A stretch of 64,000 bases of DNA from positions 431,001 to 495,000 of the forward strand of contig JAODUP010000126.1 in NCBI GenBank assembly GCA_025642065.1. Direction: 5' to 3'. Position numbers and translations under genes: made by a program. Below, piece by piece: positions 25,591-37,307 of the stretch. Each line of letters starts with the position of its first letter. Within the stretch, counting starts at the first letter, position 1. This stretch comes from Paralvinella palmiformis (lineage: Eukaryota > Annelida > Polychaeta > Terebellida > Alvinellidae). The notes under the pieces were generated by a model, which worked only from the letters and a program-made list of their open reading frames with translations, did not search any database and was not told the DNA's origin.

Positions 25591-28379
25591 CAGTGCCACC
25601 AGGGTTTGTCGGGGCCATTCCTCCGAGTTAGCGGTTTGGCTCTCATAAATTTGGACGAGAGATGTGGACCAGAATACAAGAACCACTCGGCCATATATAT
25701 GTACTAGGCCGAGATTGGCGTATCCGACCGTTCAGGAATAGCAACACCCCTTCCTCCTGGATGCAGGCATTCCACCGGATGACTCGTCTTCCAGGCCGCA
25801 ACGTAAACACCAAAGACAATCAGTCAGCCGAGCTATCAGAGCGTTAATATTAATATTATAGAAGGTGGCTAAGTATCAAGGTCACCTGACAAACATCAAT
25901 GACACAGAGGTACTGTGTGTGTGTGTGTGTGTGCTGTCTCTTAAAGCGCTTACCTAATACAAACCACTCCGTACAAACTAAATATGCACACCGCATCGAA
26001 CCACATTATACATGGTTAGGAACACACACACACACACACACACAAAAGGGTTAAACATTCTTGGTACAAAAATCTCTAACCACAGAGAGAGAGTAGATGT
26101 TAGTTCAGAGGAAATCGTATCCTCTTGAATGTTGACGCTGACGAGAAAACCACATCTGATTGTTGGAAGTGGTAGGAAAAACCAGCAATCAAGAGCCACA
26201 GATCTGCAAACAATCAGTCTTTTTTCACGGCACAGACTTACATTTGCCAGAGAGCAAGCAAACTAGTTCCGCCCGCTCCGTGATCGGGTGGCGGTGATAA
26301 ATTGACTTTCACTTGAGCAGCTTCACCAGCCGATGAAGGCTAGTTCTTAACGGAGTCGGTATTAGCGTCAATTCAGCCGTCAAAGAAATGTAATTAATCC
26401 GACGTCGGCGTTCTGGATACATTAATCCCATCACGTAATCACCGTTTCACTCGCATCCGACACGATATGGAGAGGTGGCGAAAAACCAACGCCGGTCAAT
26501 TACCGAAACGGGAAGCGGCGCCGGGTATATCTCGTTAATGAGCTCCGCATATTGTACGTCGAGTATCCTTATTGTCGCACTTCGGACATGGTATGGAGAT
26601 TAGTTGATGATAAGACCTTTTTTTTCATCTTCATTTCGGCGAGCTGTCCGTTATCTGGCAGCGCGCCAAGACGACTATCGCCTAAGCTAATGGCGTGCCA
26701 GCGCCTACTATCGGTGCCAATATTCACTGCGCTATGATTGATGACTTTCCGGATTGAAATCCGGATCAAATGATTCTCGGCTCGCGGTTACAAGTGGTGG
26801 CAGCAAGTTGTACAATTAAAATGCCGCCACCTCCTCCTCACGCCAAATGTAGCAGTCGGCAGGAGAAACGACTACACTCCGGCTGTGGAACGTTGATTAA
26901 TACACGTTAAGAACAAAACGATCAGTTCTAGCAACAAAAACCCGAACTCATTAACTGCCTATTCCGAGTATCCGGGTGGCCGGTAGGCGGGCGTATTTAG
27001 GGAAATCACCCGAGGCACCTTACTGGGGAGCTGAACAAAGGACAAAATAGGATGGTAACCAGCTGTTTGTTTCCGAGTTCGGATGACGGACAGCCAACAG
27101 CAATCAACCTTTGACTGGCCAGAGAAGGAAAGAGAGACAGAGAACTAGCTTCCATACACACACAGACATATATATGCCATACACCTGCCTCAGACCAGTG
27201 TGGGAAAGACGAGGTCTTCCTCGCCGATGCCCGCCCCACTTATGATAAGCGTTGCACTTAAGCAAGCCGACCCTACAATAGAGCACTTCCGCTGGACAGT
27301 GTGCGGCACTCACACCACAATAAAACGTTCTTCTCGAAATGGGATCTTCTACAGCATCCTGTGTACGTTGTGGGATACTCGGACGCCACCGATCGGTGCA
27401 CTAATATAAGACACGCACACTCACACTCTATTACCCAAAGCCTTGCATGGTCTCAATATATCAGCATTAAGACCCAGAAGGCCTGGCACGGTCTTGCCAT
27501 TTTTTCCAGACCCGGAGATTGCACGCTACCAGGCACAAGACTTCATCTTCCTGCACATAAAAGATAATATCTTTTTAATGGCCACTATCAGTTTACAAAA
27601 GTGATTTCCTGTCTCCCGAGTATCGTCTTACTTTTGGCCAATGCTGTCTCTCAGCTATTTACCATAACAATGTAATCCTGTAGACCTGTCCAGATCTGAA
27701 ATATCATCATCATCATCATCTGAAGATATCTCCATCACAGACAGCATATCACAGCTAAACTCTCTCCAGAGTGATACATTCTCTAATAAAGGTAACACCC
27801 ACAAATGGTAAAGGTAGGATGTCCACAGAATATATATATATACTGATATGATGTAGGAAGGGGTTCATCTTCAGAACAAGTTACAGCTTGTATAGGGGTG
27901 ATAACGCGTGTACACTCAAGTGTCTAGTACCATATGATGTACACTACTGAGTACAAATTATTGTAGAAATGTGTAGATCTATACCTCGGACACACACACA
28001 CACAAATTATCCAAGATGAACAGGGATAATGCTTACAAATACAGTGGGATAAAACACTGTTTACGCTGTATGATCTGGGGTAGGGATGAACAATGGCTTA
28101 AGTACCTCGAAACAATAAGCTATATTATAGATCTAGTCTAGTAAGGTATGACAACACCTGTATAATGATGTGTACATCTGGTACAATATATATATATTTC
28201 ATTTGTCAGTGTGGTTAAGAGGCAGGTAAACATAATACGAAAGCCAGCATTATATCGTCGACTAGACCAGACACCGATATTGATCAATTCATTCCTGTCA
28301 GCCACCATCTGACCACAAATATAATTATCTTTGACTAAAACATGCTAAACGTCATGATATAATTCGTCCAATTCTGGCA

Positions 28380-28415
<36 letters not shown>
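28380..28415. repeat. (CA)n microsatellite in FAM53 intron
   Basis: Lies about 80 bases downstream of the exon 3 donor on the minus strand. Confidence 0.93.
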
Positions 28416-28417
<2 letters not shown>

Positions 28418-28494
28418 CAGCTAACAAACGGCCCTAACAGTACTAAGAACGCTACATCAGCGGCACCAAGAATGGTGAAAAATCGTGTACTCAC

Positions 28495-29216
28495 TTGCAT
28501 CTTTTCGAAGTCTAAGCAAGGCCTCTGAATCACAGTTGCATCGCTGACATCACTGGAGTTTGTCTGCCTGTGGCGCTTCCGAGGCGAGACCGAACACAGG
28601 CGGACGGTTTTTGGCGAGAGGTTGGCCAAAAACAGCGGCGCCGGCGGAGGGGGCGGCAGAGTCTGGCCGAGTTTCGGAACACCTTTGGGTGGGGAAGAAC
28701 TGAAGTTTAGGGGCTTCGGCTCGCCGAACAGGTCGCGCAGTTCCTCGTCAGACGACCCGGAGCTGTCGTCGCACGAGTTGCACCGGTTCACCTGCGACCA
28801 CTTGCGTTTCTCCGGATGTAGCTCGTGGTTGGTACAGTTGATGATGGTCAGCTCGTCCTCAGAACTGTGACGGTCGAACTCGGCCGAGCTACTCGGCTCG
28901 TAATCCAGACTGCAGCGCTCGTAGTCGGAACTGCCGGCGGGCGACTCCCGATCCAGATGAGTATTATAGTACTGGCCGCAGCCCGCGGGGTGGTGATGGT
29001 GGTGGGGGTGGCGGTGGTGGGACAGCGGCTGGAAACAGACATTCGACTGGTTGACTAGCTGAAAGGGTCTCTTCGACATCGAACTGATCGGGCTGGCCGA
29101 GGACTGCATCGGAGACTGGTGGTGATATCCAGCGGATGACGTCATCGTGAAGTGGGCTAAAGACGGCTGCACCTGAGGCTTGTAGTTTTCCTGATCGCGT
29201 TTGGACTGCATAGCTG
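28495..29216 (-). CDS. FAM53: FAM53-family protein, large coding exon 3
   Basis: A 722-nt exon carrying residues about 49-289. The acceptor follows a 14-base C tract on the coding strand; the donor is ATGCAA|GTGAGT (28494-28489). The protein is low-complexity: a His-rich run (HHRHPHHHHH), Ser/Asp/Glu clusters (SSGSSDEELRDLFGEP), a proline run, and two basic candidate nuclear localisation signals (PEKRKW, SPRKRHR). It ends in RPCLDFEKMQ, which corresponds to the R-P-S-L-D-F-x-K-M motif near the C-terminal third of vertebrate FAM53 proteins. The open frame runs on to 28345 only by translating intron sequence that includes a (CA)n array. Vertebrate members continue about 80-100 residues past this motif, so at least one more exon should lie below 28.49 kb; I could not identify it. 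Confidence 0.72.
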
Positions 29217-29773
29217 CTGGGGGGGGGGGGGGAGGGTAGAGGTTAAATAAATAAGACATTATTCAACTTTGTGACCACGCAAGGATCATTCACATTATGG
29301 AACGCGGGACGCTTTCAAACCCATGACCGGTGTTTTTGTACCATGATTTTAGCAAGTTTCTCACACATTAGTTAGCCATGATATTATGTTTAAATCGCTT
29401 TGTTGGCACCGGTTCCAGAAAGCTGGTGATGCTTCTCAGGAAAGAGCGCCACCTGCCAAAATACAATGAAGGTCTTGGCTCGTATGACATCAGCGACGAG
29501 ATAAAAATGTTTACAGGTGGTACGGGGATGCAAATTTGGCCGACGATCATGTGATTAGTAACCAAGTGGTTTAAAATATTGGCTTATTTACTTAAAGATG
29601 AAATCAGAATTTCGGCTCATCGTGCGATTCTATACTGCGTGAATACGATGTAAATATAGAACCTTTTACAGACAGCATAAAAATAGATATCATACATATT
29701 ACAAGTTTAAACACACAGAGGTTCATTATTAATGATCCAGCGCCTCTCATGAAGTCATAAAGATTCTACATAC

Positions 29774-29840
29774 CTTCTTCTATAGCTTGAAGCTCGGCAT
29801 TCTCTTCATCTGATTCTGTACCTGAGTCGTGATCCTCCAC
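29774..29840 (-). CDS. FAM53: FAM53-family protein, coding exon 2
   Basis: A 67-nt acidic exon encoding 22 codons plus one base (residues 27-48, start VEDHDSGTESDEE). The acceptor is TTTGTTTCAG at 29850-29841 and the donor GTATGT at 29773-29768. The phases agree with both neighbours: exon 1 ends in phase 0, and the spare G joins CA of exon 3 to make an Ala codon. The Asp/Ser/Glu-rich run would suit CK2-type phosphorylation (inference). This exon is too short to be found by an ORF scan and was found by looking for a phase-compatible splice partner. Confidence 0.7.
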
Positions 29841-31689
29841 CTGAAACAAACACCTAACCGTGGTTAAAACAACAACAACAGCAAGTGTCATAACAAGGTA
29901 GCAATCACGGCATAGGTAACAGCTATAATATAATAATTACAAAACTTCTATTGCGCCAATATCCTCGAAAAGAATCGAGCACAGCGTCGCACCTAGTGGA
30001 GGGGTTGGGAAACTCATAGCCCAGGTACAATTGACTATCAAAACAATCACACAACACTGATCAAGGTAGACATTCTGAAAAAAACCTCTCTGATAATTGT
30101 TTCATCGAAAAGGTACCAATTTAAGTCAGTCATTGGCTGTATATCCTTGGTTAGGTAGACCTATCCACTTACTAGTAATCAGTAAAATTGTCCCTGGTAC
30201 AGTACGGAAGTCAGGTTAGGTGATTTGTAAGTACGACAGGTATAAGGTGCGGTCAATTAGTTGACAAAAGGTTTGCTTATGCCATTTTTTTCTCTGCATG
30301 ATGCATGCCATGTATCACAGTTGTTGGTGGCTATTCTCTCTCACACACACGGCACATTTGTGTGGAAAAAGTGTTTATTTATCTCCTGATAGGTTACAGA
30401 TAGTGTATTCATGATTTATAATTCTCTGGACCAGTCCTTTTTCACAAACTGCCAAAACACATACATCAGCAATATTTTCTAGATGCCATTAGCAGAAGAC
30501 TAGTATACTACTGATCTCTACACACACACATATACCATTCCAAAATGAACTATTCACTCTTTCAAGTATCTGAACACCAAACGGTAAGCCGACACCATAA
30601 CAACAGCTCATTATGGCTATTTTCTATACATTCCTTTCAGTGGCCGAACAGACAAAGGAAGACACACTCTCGATGGCCTCAGGAAGCTGATAGACAACAA
30701 TAAGCTAGAGAATGGCAAACAATAGACAAGTCGACTTTACCTCAGTGGATAGTTTAAACAACTAACTCTCTCTCTCTCTATCTATCTATCTATCTCTACA
30801 GTAACACGTTGACAGCAGTAATAATTATAGACAGTGATGGCACACCTGAAAAAGGTGAAAGATATCTACGGACACCATTATAGGTGAATGTCGTTCGGCT
30901 GCTAGGTCAATCGGTGCATTTAGCAACGAATGGCTCCGAAACAGCGTAAGTGCTAGAATTTAGGAAATAATAGTAAATCATATTTCGCAGAGACACACAC
31001 AACTGGAACATCATTGCTCATCCCGGTTATCTCTGGTCAGGACCAAAGAGTAGAACTGATCTTTTACGACTGACACCGGCGGTGACTGGGAGTGTAAAGA
31101 TCGAGCACAAACTTTGGAAGGGGGAGCGACGACGCCGTGGTAATGGGGTATACGTGGTTTACTGTTTTTTTAAATCTGAAGGTTGCCAAATTAATTATTT
31201 TAATGGTCAAGATGCTTCGCTTGAAGGGTGGATTTAATTTGTTCCATATGAGCTTAGTCCCGGTCTTCCGGGTTTAATTAAAAAGGTAACCGATAAGAAA
31301 TAATGAACCGGCTAATTAAATCGCGGAAACGCCGAAGAACCAGGAAAGGGCAACAAACAAGAACCGCCAGAACTCCCGGCAGGAGCATACTCCATCATTC
31401 CAGGAGCAAAAGATTAAATGGGAGACTGAAATACATTGGAATCAGGATACTTTCACCCATCCAACCAACACACACACACACACACATCCTTACGCTATGT
31501 TGACAATCCATGAAAACAAGAAGATTCACTTATCCAGTTCATAGACCGCTCACATCAAACAGGTGTATGTCGGGAGATGACATCAAATTAGTTATCAGCG
31601 AGTAATAAAGATTTTTTTCTCTCTACACAAAATCATTTTTTATATTCCGTAGATATACGTTCTAAAGGCGTTTTGTTTGTTGACAGCAT

Positions 31690-32600
31690 ACCTCCTCACG
31701 TCGGAATGGTTGAACTTCGTTCAAAGACTGCGCCTTGAACTTCTGTGTGAGAAGCTTCCACATTTCCATGTCCCGTCGCGCCAAAAACGCGTAGATCGAC
31801 GTATCCGGGTCTCTGGCCCGTCCGCGTGTCCGGAAGGCGGGATCGGTGGACGCTGCTGTCGGCAGACGACGCACGCACACACGGAGAGACATACAAACCG
31901 CAAACCGGTGTCAGGACACCCGGACACCAGCCCCGTACACACACACACACCGCCGGGCCTCTGGCAGCCTCCCGCTCGCTCGGTCGGCTTAATGCCACAT
32001 AGAACCTGGAAAATAACACCAGATCGCTCGTTATATAGGTTAGACCGGCCCGCGCCGCCGGGGCTCGTCCTCCTCCATCGTGAGAAATTTCAAACTGACA
32101 ATTCGACCGGCCGAAATTAGACAAAGAAAGGCCCCAAAAATCGGAGAGCCCCTCAACATCATACGTGCCTCCTTCTGCGGCTTCCACAACCAGAGTGAAG
32201 CCCGGGCCTGCCAATGCGGTCTATATGGCGTGCCGGTGTGGACTCGTCCAGCGGGGGACACCGATAGCGGGCCCGAACTGATAAAAGTAGGTCAAATCGC
32301 GAATTCTCGCTAATGGCCGTTTAAATAGAGGCAGATCGGTAGAATATAAGGGCGGTCAGAGGATGTATCCCCGATTCGCGACGTATTTTCCAGATTTTCG
32401 CCGTATTTCCAGTTCTATAATCGCCGATTCGACACCGCTTCCCCGAATCACGATCCCCGAGCCGAGCTCCGATTGGTCGAGAGTCGGTCGTGGTTATTGG
32501 GCGCCGCCGGCTGCTGGCAATCGGCCAACTCACCTATTATCGCCCATAAAACACCGGCCGGTGAGGCGAAAATCAGCTGGTTTCTAGGCGACTCGACACA
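31690..32600 (-). promoter_or_regulatory. CpG-rich promoter region of the FAM53 gene
   Basis: About 0.9 kb around and upstream of the FAM53 start is visibly richer in G+C and CpG than its surroundings (many CG steps between 31770 and 32560), interrupted by a (CA)n run near 31940. No TATA box is obvious. The overlapping open frames here, up to 172 residues on the minus strand, run through the (CA)n run and look like by-products of high GC. A CpG-rich promoter suits a broadly expressed regulatory gene; this is inference from composition and position. Confidence 0.45.
31692..31769 (-). CDS. FAM53: FAM53-family protein, coding exon 1
   Basis: First coding exon of a three-exon (so far) minus-strand gene. 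It encodes 26 residues beginning MEMWKLLTQKFKAQSLNEV and ends at GAG|GTATGC (donor at 31691-31686), phase 0. Vertebrate FAM53A/B/C proteins open with a similar short motif, a hydrophobic stretch followed by Q-S-L-(N/D)-(D/E)-(V/L), which is why I place the start at this Met rather than further upstream, although the frame stays open 5' of it. FAM53 proteins are largely disordered nuclear proteins; fish FAM53B (Simplet) promotes nuclear beta-catenin. Upstream DNA is CpG-rich and promoter-like. The family call rests on this N-terminal motif plus the RPCLDFEKM motif of exon 3; it is pattern recognition, not an alignment score. Confidence 0.68.
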
Positions 32601-33092
32601 CACACACTGGCTGAGAGCCAAATAACACAGAAAATAAGTCCACTTTTTTCTTCTCTCTCTATCTTTCTATCCGTCCAGCACTCATCTCGACCGGCAATTT
32701 GAAGCCTTCGTTCGGGACAAAATAGCTCGGCCAAAGAAAGCCACTACTGGCCCGAAAATAGTGAAAAAAGTCAAAGGTCAATTGTTGGTTGTACCCGTCG
32801 TAGATTACTACAAATAGCCGCGATTGAGGCGGACCCCCATCACCGATCTAAACTTTTTTTTAAAAATATTTTAAGACGAGACTCGTATACGATAAACCGA
32901 TCTAGGCAATGTTTATATTTCGTTGTTTAGAAGCTACGATATTGATGCGGTCGATTGTCACTATCTCGATCACTATCTGTTGCCATCAGAGAGAGAAACA
33001 GTTAACAATTGTTTTGCTTCAGTCGACCAACTATAGAGTATAGTATCAAATATGGTGTTGTTGGTCAGCCAGCTGTGTGTGTAAGTCTCTCC

Positions 33093-33124
<32 letters not shown>

Positions 33125-33286
33125 CTGTGTGTGACTGTGTGTGTATATGTGTCTGTTTGTGTGCGCGCGCTTACATTAGAGGAGAGGAAATTAAAATCAA
33201 ATCACCACCTGGCCTCTTGGCTCGGACTTGTGGGCAGATAGCTAATTATGTTTATATCAGCTTGTTGGGTGTAACAGGGCAGAGTA

Positions 33287-33358
<72 letters not shown>
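33287..33358. repeat. (TG)n(TA)n compound microsatellite
   Basis: About 15 TG units then about 14 TA units. Confidence 0.93.
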
Positions 33359-33361
<3 letters not shown>

Positions 33362-34785
33362 AACACTCAGGTATTAAGGCCAAACATCCATAAAACTCAT
33401 ACGTTCACAAATGTATGCAGTCAAAAACTACACAACCTTAAAATACTCTCTCTGTGTCAGTGTGTGTGTGTGTGTGTTAAGGTATTAAGTCTCGCCGTTT
33501 TACGCCGCCTTCGGCACAAAGCCATCTCCTCAACTCAATCTGTTGGCATAACAAAGCAGTTCGTGACACTTCTGACTGTTAATGGCTCGGCGAGCCGCAA
33601 TATCTAATCTGAAATTCTAACACTCGTTTATCGACACAATTCGACGCCAGGCGGCCAAGTTTTCCTCCGAAGAGCAGTTCTCCAGACCAGCCGCCGCAGA
33701 CTAGTGAACCGACCGCGAGTGGCGACATCTGTCGACAGCCAAAACCAGTAATGGCCGGAGCTGTTTGGCACAGCATCAGAAGCGGGTGTCTTTGGCCGAG
33801 AAACTAAAAATGGAAAACGCTAAAACACGGTGTCCTTGTCTTCGAATGATTTATGTCGTCTATATGTGGGTGGGTGGGTGGGTGAGTGGGTGGATAGATA
33901 GTTGGATAGATGGGTGAAAAAACGTGCATGCCAACACAGCCCAGGTAAAATGAAACCGAACAACATCCACAACAGCTGAACAGCAAAACCCTAATGCATA
34001 ATTGTCACGTATTCGAGTAATTGTTTCGTGTAGGTTTTTTTGTTGTTGCCAATTTTTTTACTTTTTGTCTCTGAATGAAATTTTATGCCGCTGAACTGAT
34101 CCTGTTAAAGGAAACCGGAAATGGTCTTCTCCAGATAGGCGTCTACGGATCGAACCAAGTCGAGGTCGCTCATCTTAGAATTCTAGAACGATTTACCGAA
34201 GTTTTCCCTACCAATAATCGTCATCGGGTGTACAGACCCCCCCCACCGCCTTCAGGATCCGCACAAAATTTTTACGGCGTCCTGGCTGTATAACGATAGC
34301 GCTAAGTGACGGATCGTATCCTGATTGAAATTAATCACCATACAACTTTTTGGATAGCGGCCAGTCGTGTAAACAACAACAACAACAACAACGGCAGCAA
34401 CAACTGATGGATACAACGCAAAGGTGAATGTACTACGAGCAAGTCGAACTGTTATAAACTATATTAGGAGAAGATACGAAGACTGATATAAAAAGTTTTA
34501 TTTTGAGCTCGTAATACAATTTATATAAGGTATGTATCGGGTTTAAATAGAGACAAGTGTCCGATATTATGGTGTTTACGTCGATGTTTTAAATAGTGTT
34601 TATTGGTACCGTCTATTGGGTCTGTCTATTATAATAACACCTATGGCGGTTGTTTCTTAATCTGGCAGTTGTCGGCCAAATGTCTGTTGAGACTGCGCCA
34701 AATCCGCCATTTGGGGGGGGGGGATTATACGTAAATTAGAACTAAATGTTTCGAACATTACAAAATGATCAATCAATAGATTAGA

Positions 34786-34850
<65 letters not shown>

Positions 34851-34875
34851 CTCTCTGTTGTGTGTGTGTGTGTGT
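34786..34875. repeat. (CT)(TA)(TG) compound array
   Basis: Three abutting dinucleotide blocks and further CT clusters to about 34920. Confidence 0.9.
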
Positions 34876-35275
34876 TGTGTGACTCCCCCCTCTCTCTCTC
34901 CCTCACCCCCTCTCTCTCTGCTAATTATTTTTTCATTTCAGTCGCATATTAAAACTATTGAAATATGATATGTTAAAAGGTGGTATTTCGAAAAAGTGGT
35001 ATTCAATTCAGTTGATGGATCAATTAAAAATTCCACAACTTCAAGATATTTAACGATTACAATGCCGAAATGGCTTTATTTGGTATGATAACGCAATTGT
35101 ATTCCCAGTAATGAAAAACAAAATGGTGCAGTGCGTACCACGCCTCCAGACATTGGTATAAAGCCCAGTCTTAACTGTATCTATGAGATGATTCATTCGA
35201 TAATCTCAGTTTTCTAGGGTTATACCGCCATATATCCTAGATATAGTCAGCGGGGAGACTTAATAAATACTACTA

Positions 35276-35545
35276 CTAGTACTAGTAGTGTACGTCTAGC
35301 ACAATTAACAAATACTAGTAGTGTACGTCTAGCACAATTAACAGATACTAGTAGTGTACGTCTAGCACAATTAACAAATACTAGTAGTGTACGTCTAGCA
35401 CAATTAACAAATACTAGTAGTGTACGTCTAGCACAATTAACAAATACTAGTAGTGTACGTCTAACCCAATTAACAAATACTAATAGTGTACGTCTAAGCC
35501 AATTAACAAATACTAGTAGTGTATGTCTAATCCGATTAAACATTA
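35276..35545. repeat. 33-bp minisatellite, 8 copies
   Basis: Unit ACTAGTAGTGTACGTCTAGC followed by ACAATTAACAAAT. The period is 11 codons, so the minus strand keeps a 149-codon frame open (35696-35247) with an 11-residue repeat RRTLLVFVNCA. No splice or expression signal supports it as a gene. Confidence 0.93.
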
Positions 35546-35724
35546 TAATTCCGAAATGTTTACTGGTTTCCATGGAACCGTAACACTGACCTAGTAGATC
35601 GGTGAGAATTATACTCTCGAACTGGATAAATAAATATTGTATCTCATTAACATAATAAGGGAACAGGTTACTCAATAGTAAAAATAACATTAGCAATAAC
35701 TAAAACATCAAGCCACCCCCCACC

Positions 35725-35855
35725 CATAGTCCATTCTTTGATATGGTATGGTCTTGTATGATTCAGTGCTGGACTGGTCACTGGGTAGAGAGACTAGACT
35801 GATGTAACATTAACAGAAATATCGAGTCAGACTCTAATATAACACAACACCAAAC
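35725..35855. repeat. Dispersed repeat D, copy 1
   Basis: CATAGTCCATTCTTTGATAT, GGACTGGTCACTGGGTAGAG, ACTAGACTGATGTAACATTA and CAGACTCTAATATAACACAA appear in the same order at 51907-52155. Confidence 0.55.
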
Positions 35856-36798
35856 ATCAACAACTGTAAGGGAACGAAAAGAAGAAAGAATTAGATCCAA
35901 ACAGAGCCGGCGTATTGACGCACTTATTAAATATGTATTACTTCAATTACTCCATCATCATTACAGGTATTTACAGATGAAAACAAATTATTTAATCTAC
36001 ACCCACGCTACAATAAGCGAATGTTATTTATCTTTTAGCGCACTTCAAACGCCGGCCCTCTCAATGACGCGCCACTGGCGCCATCTGTTATATAAACATA
36101 GAAACTATAAGTTCCGATCATTATTTATGTAGTCAAACAGCAAGTAAGACGTAAACATTTGGACAACAAACGTGTTATAGTAAAGACTATGATTATTCTC
36201 TAGTGTCATTATTGGTCAAATTCACTCATCAAATAATAGAAATACAGGAATATAGCACAGCACAAAATAAAGACAAAAAGCTAATACGAGGAATGTAATA
36301 CCATTTGTTTACATTAATGTTACTTGATACCCGTGCTACCGTCAAATATATGGGATATATTTGTTAATATAAAGGTTATTTGTCTCCCGTCATAATGTTC
36401 AGATTAGTGTGTTAAGTTCGTGTTATAGTTATTTGGCTAAACATTTTTGCCACTGAAACAATTGGCAGATAAATAGGTCATACGAGATCATGGTCCTCTG
36501 GTCATATGGTGAGAGGTGTTTAAAGTTATATTAAGGTCTGAGCCCGTCTGCTGATCTAATTGTAACATTTAATGCGGTGTCTGTGTAACAGTTAACGAGT
36601 TGTATTCGTCAGTGCAATAATTAACAGCCAAATGTTTACTTTCAAGAATTAACTCCCTCTTTCTCTCAGCGGGAATAGTCATTTTTCTGGATTTCATACC
36701 ATTATAAACTGTCCAGAGTTTATATACACGTTTTACACACACACACACACACACACAGAGATAGAGAGAGAGAGAGAGGGGGGGGGGTCTTTCACGAC

Positions 36799-36806
36799 TA
36801 TAAAAG
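36799..36806 (+). promoter_or_regulatory. TATA box candidate of the Deltex-like gene
   Basis: TATAAAAG lies 160 bases upstream of the start codon, just after a (GA)n-G tract. A start site near 36830 would give a 5' leader of about 135 bases without needing an upstream exon. The element matches the metazoan TATA consensus; its use is inferred from position only. Confidence 0.5.
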
Positions 36807-36965
36807 CGAGAGCGGTGATAGCGCGAGAGATAGCATTCGAAACTTAAACTTGGTAATTCCGGCCATTCACGTGACTTTTAACATGAGTCATCCAGATAAA
36901 TGGTGCAAGTAGACAGTCGATTTTAGTCGCTAATAACCGACAGGAGATCATCTACCACATGAAAT

Positions 36966-37307
36966 ATGTCATTAACAAATCTCTTCCATTCGTTGAACAT
37001 CAAAGGAGCCGAGAAGTCGGCACCTGACGAGTCCTACGAAGATTACTGCGTCATATGTATGTCGAAGTGGGAAAATCCGAAAAAACTGGACAAATGTGGA
37101 CACGAATTCTGTTCGGATTGTATCAAACAGTGTTTTGACAAGATCAATCCCGTTTGTCCAATATGTGGCATGAGCTATGGGAGTATCACGGGTAAGATGC
37201 CTCCGGGTAGGATGGATGTTACTGTGGACAAGTGGACGGAGGTTCCTGGATATCCTGGATCCGGATTGATCAGGATCAGTTATTCTTTCAATAATGGGAT
37301 ACAAACA
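36966..37307 (+). CDS. DTX3L: Deltex-family E3 ubiquitin ligase (DTX3L/DTX3-like), exon 1: RING finger and start of DTC
   Basis: Encodes residues 1-114. A C3HC4 RING is complete: C28, C31, C44, H46, C49, C52, C64, C67, the binding site for a ubiquitin-charged E2. It is followed by the first strands of the Deltex C-terminal domain (GYPGSG, ISYSFNNGIQT). A TGA lies in frame six bases upstream of the ATG, which supports this start; the out-of-frame ATG at 36959 opens only a short overlapping frame. The donor is ACA|GTGAGT in phase 0. Frame continues to 37346 only as intron read-through. Deltex proteins ubiquitinate targets and, through the DTC domain, ADP-ribosylate or modify ADP-ribosylated ubiquitin; DTX3L works with PARP9 in DNA damage and interferon responses. 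This one lacks the long N-terminal regions of DTX3L and the WWE domains of DTX1/2/4. Confidence 0.88.

Larger units (their letters stand above)
9990..28300. other. Intergenic and FAM53 3' side, no exon identified
   Basis: Microsatellite-rich single-copy-looking DNA. The missing FAM53 3' exon(s), if within the window, should lie here on the minus strand; I could not single one out. Stretches 18.0-18.9 kb and 26.2-26.9 kb are repeat-poor with many homeobox-type TAAT and TTAATCC words and could be regulatory. Confidence 0.45.
32600..36780. other. Divergent intergenic region between FAM53 and Deltex-like genes
   Basis: About 4 kb with compound microsatellites, the 33-bp minisatellite and repeat D copy 1. 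No exon supported. Confidence 0.55.

Noticed and set aside
28345..28494. Extension of the FAM53 frame to 28345
   Set aside because: A GTGAGT donor follows the conserved RPCLDFEKMQ motif, and the extension translates a (CA)n intron repeat.
31303..31503. 66-codon basic frame (NRLIKSRKRRRTRKG)
   Set aside because: Composition reflects A/G-rich DNA; it ends in a (CA)n run and has no recognisable domain.
31696..32214. 172-codon minus-strand frame overlapping FAM53 exon 1
   Set aside because: It is in a different frame from exon 1, crosses a (CA)n run, and lies in CpG-rich DNA where long chance frames are common.
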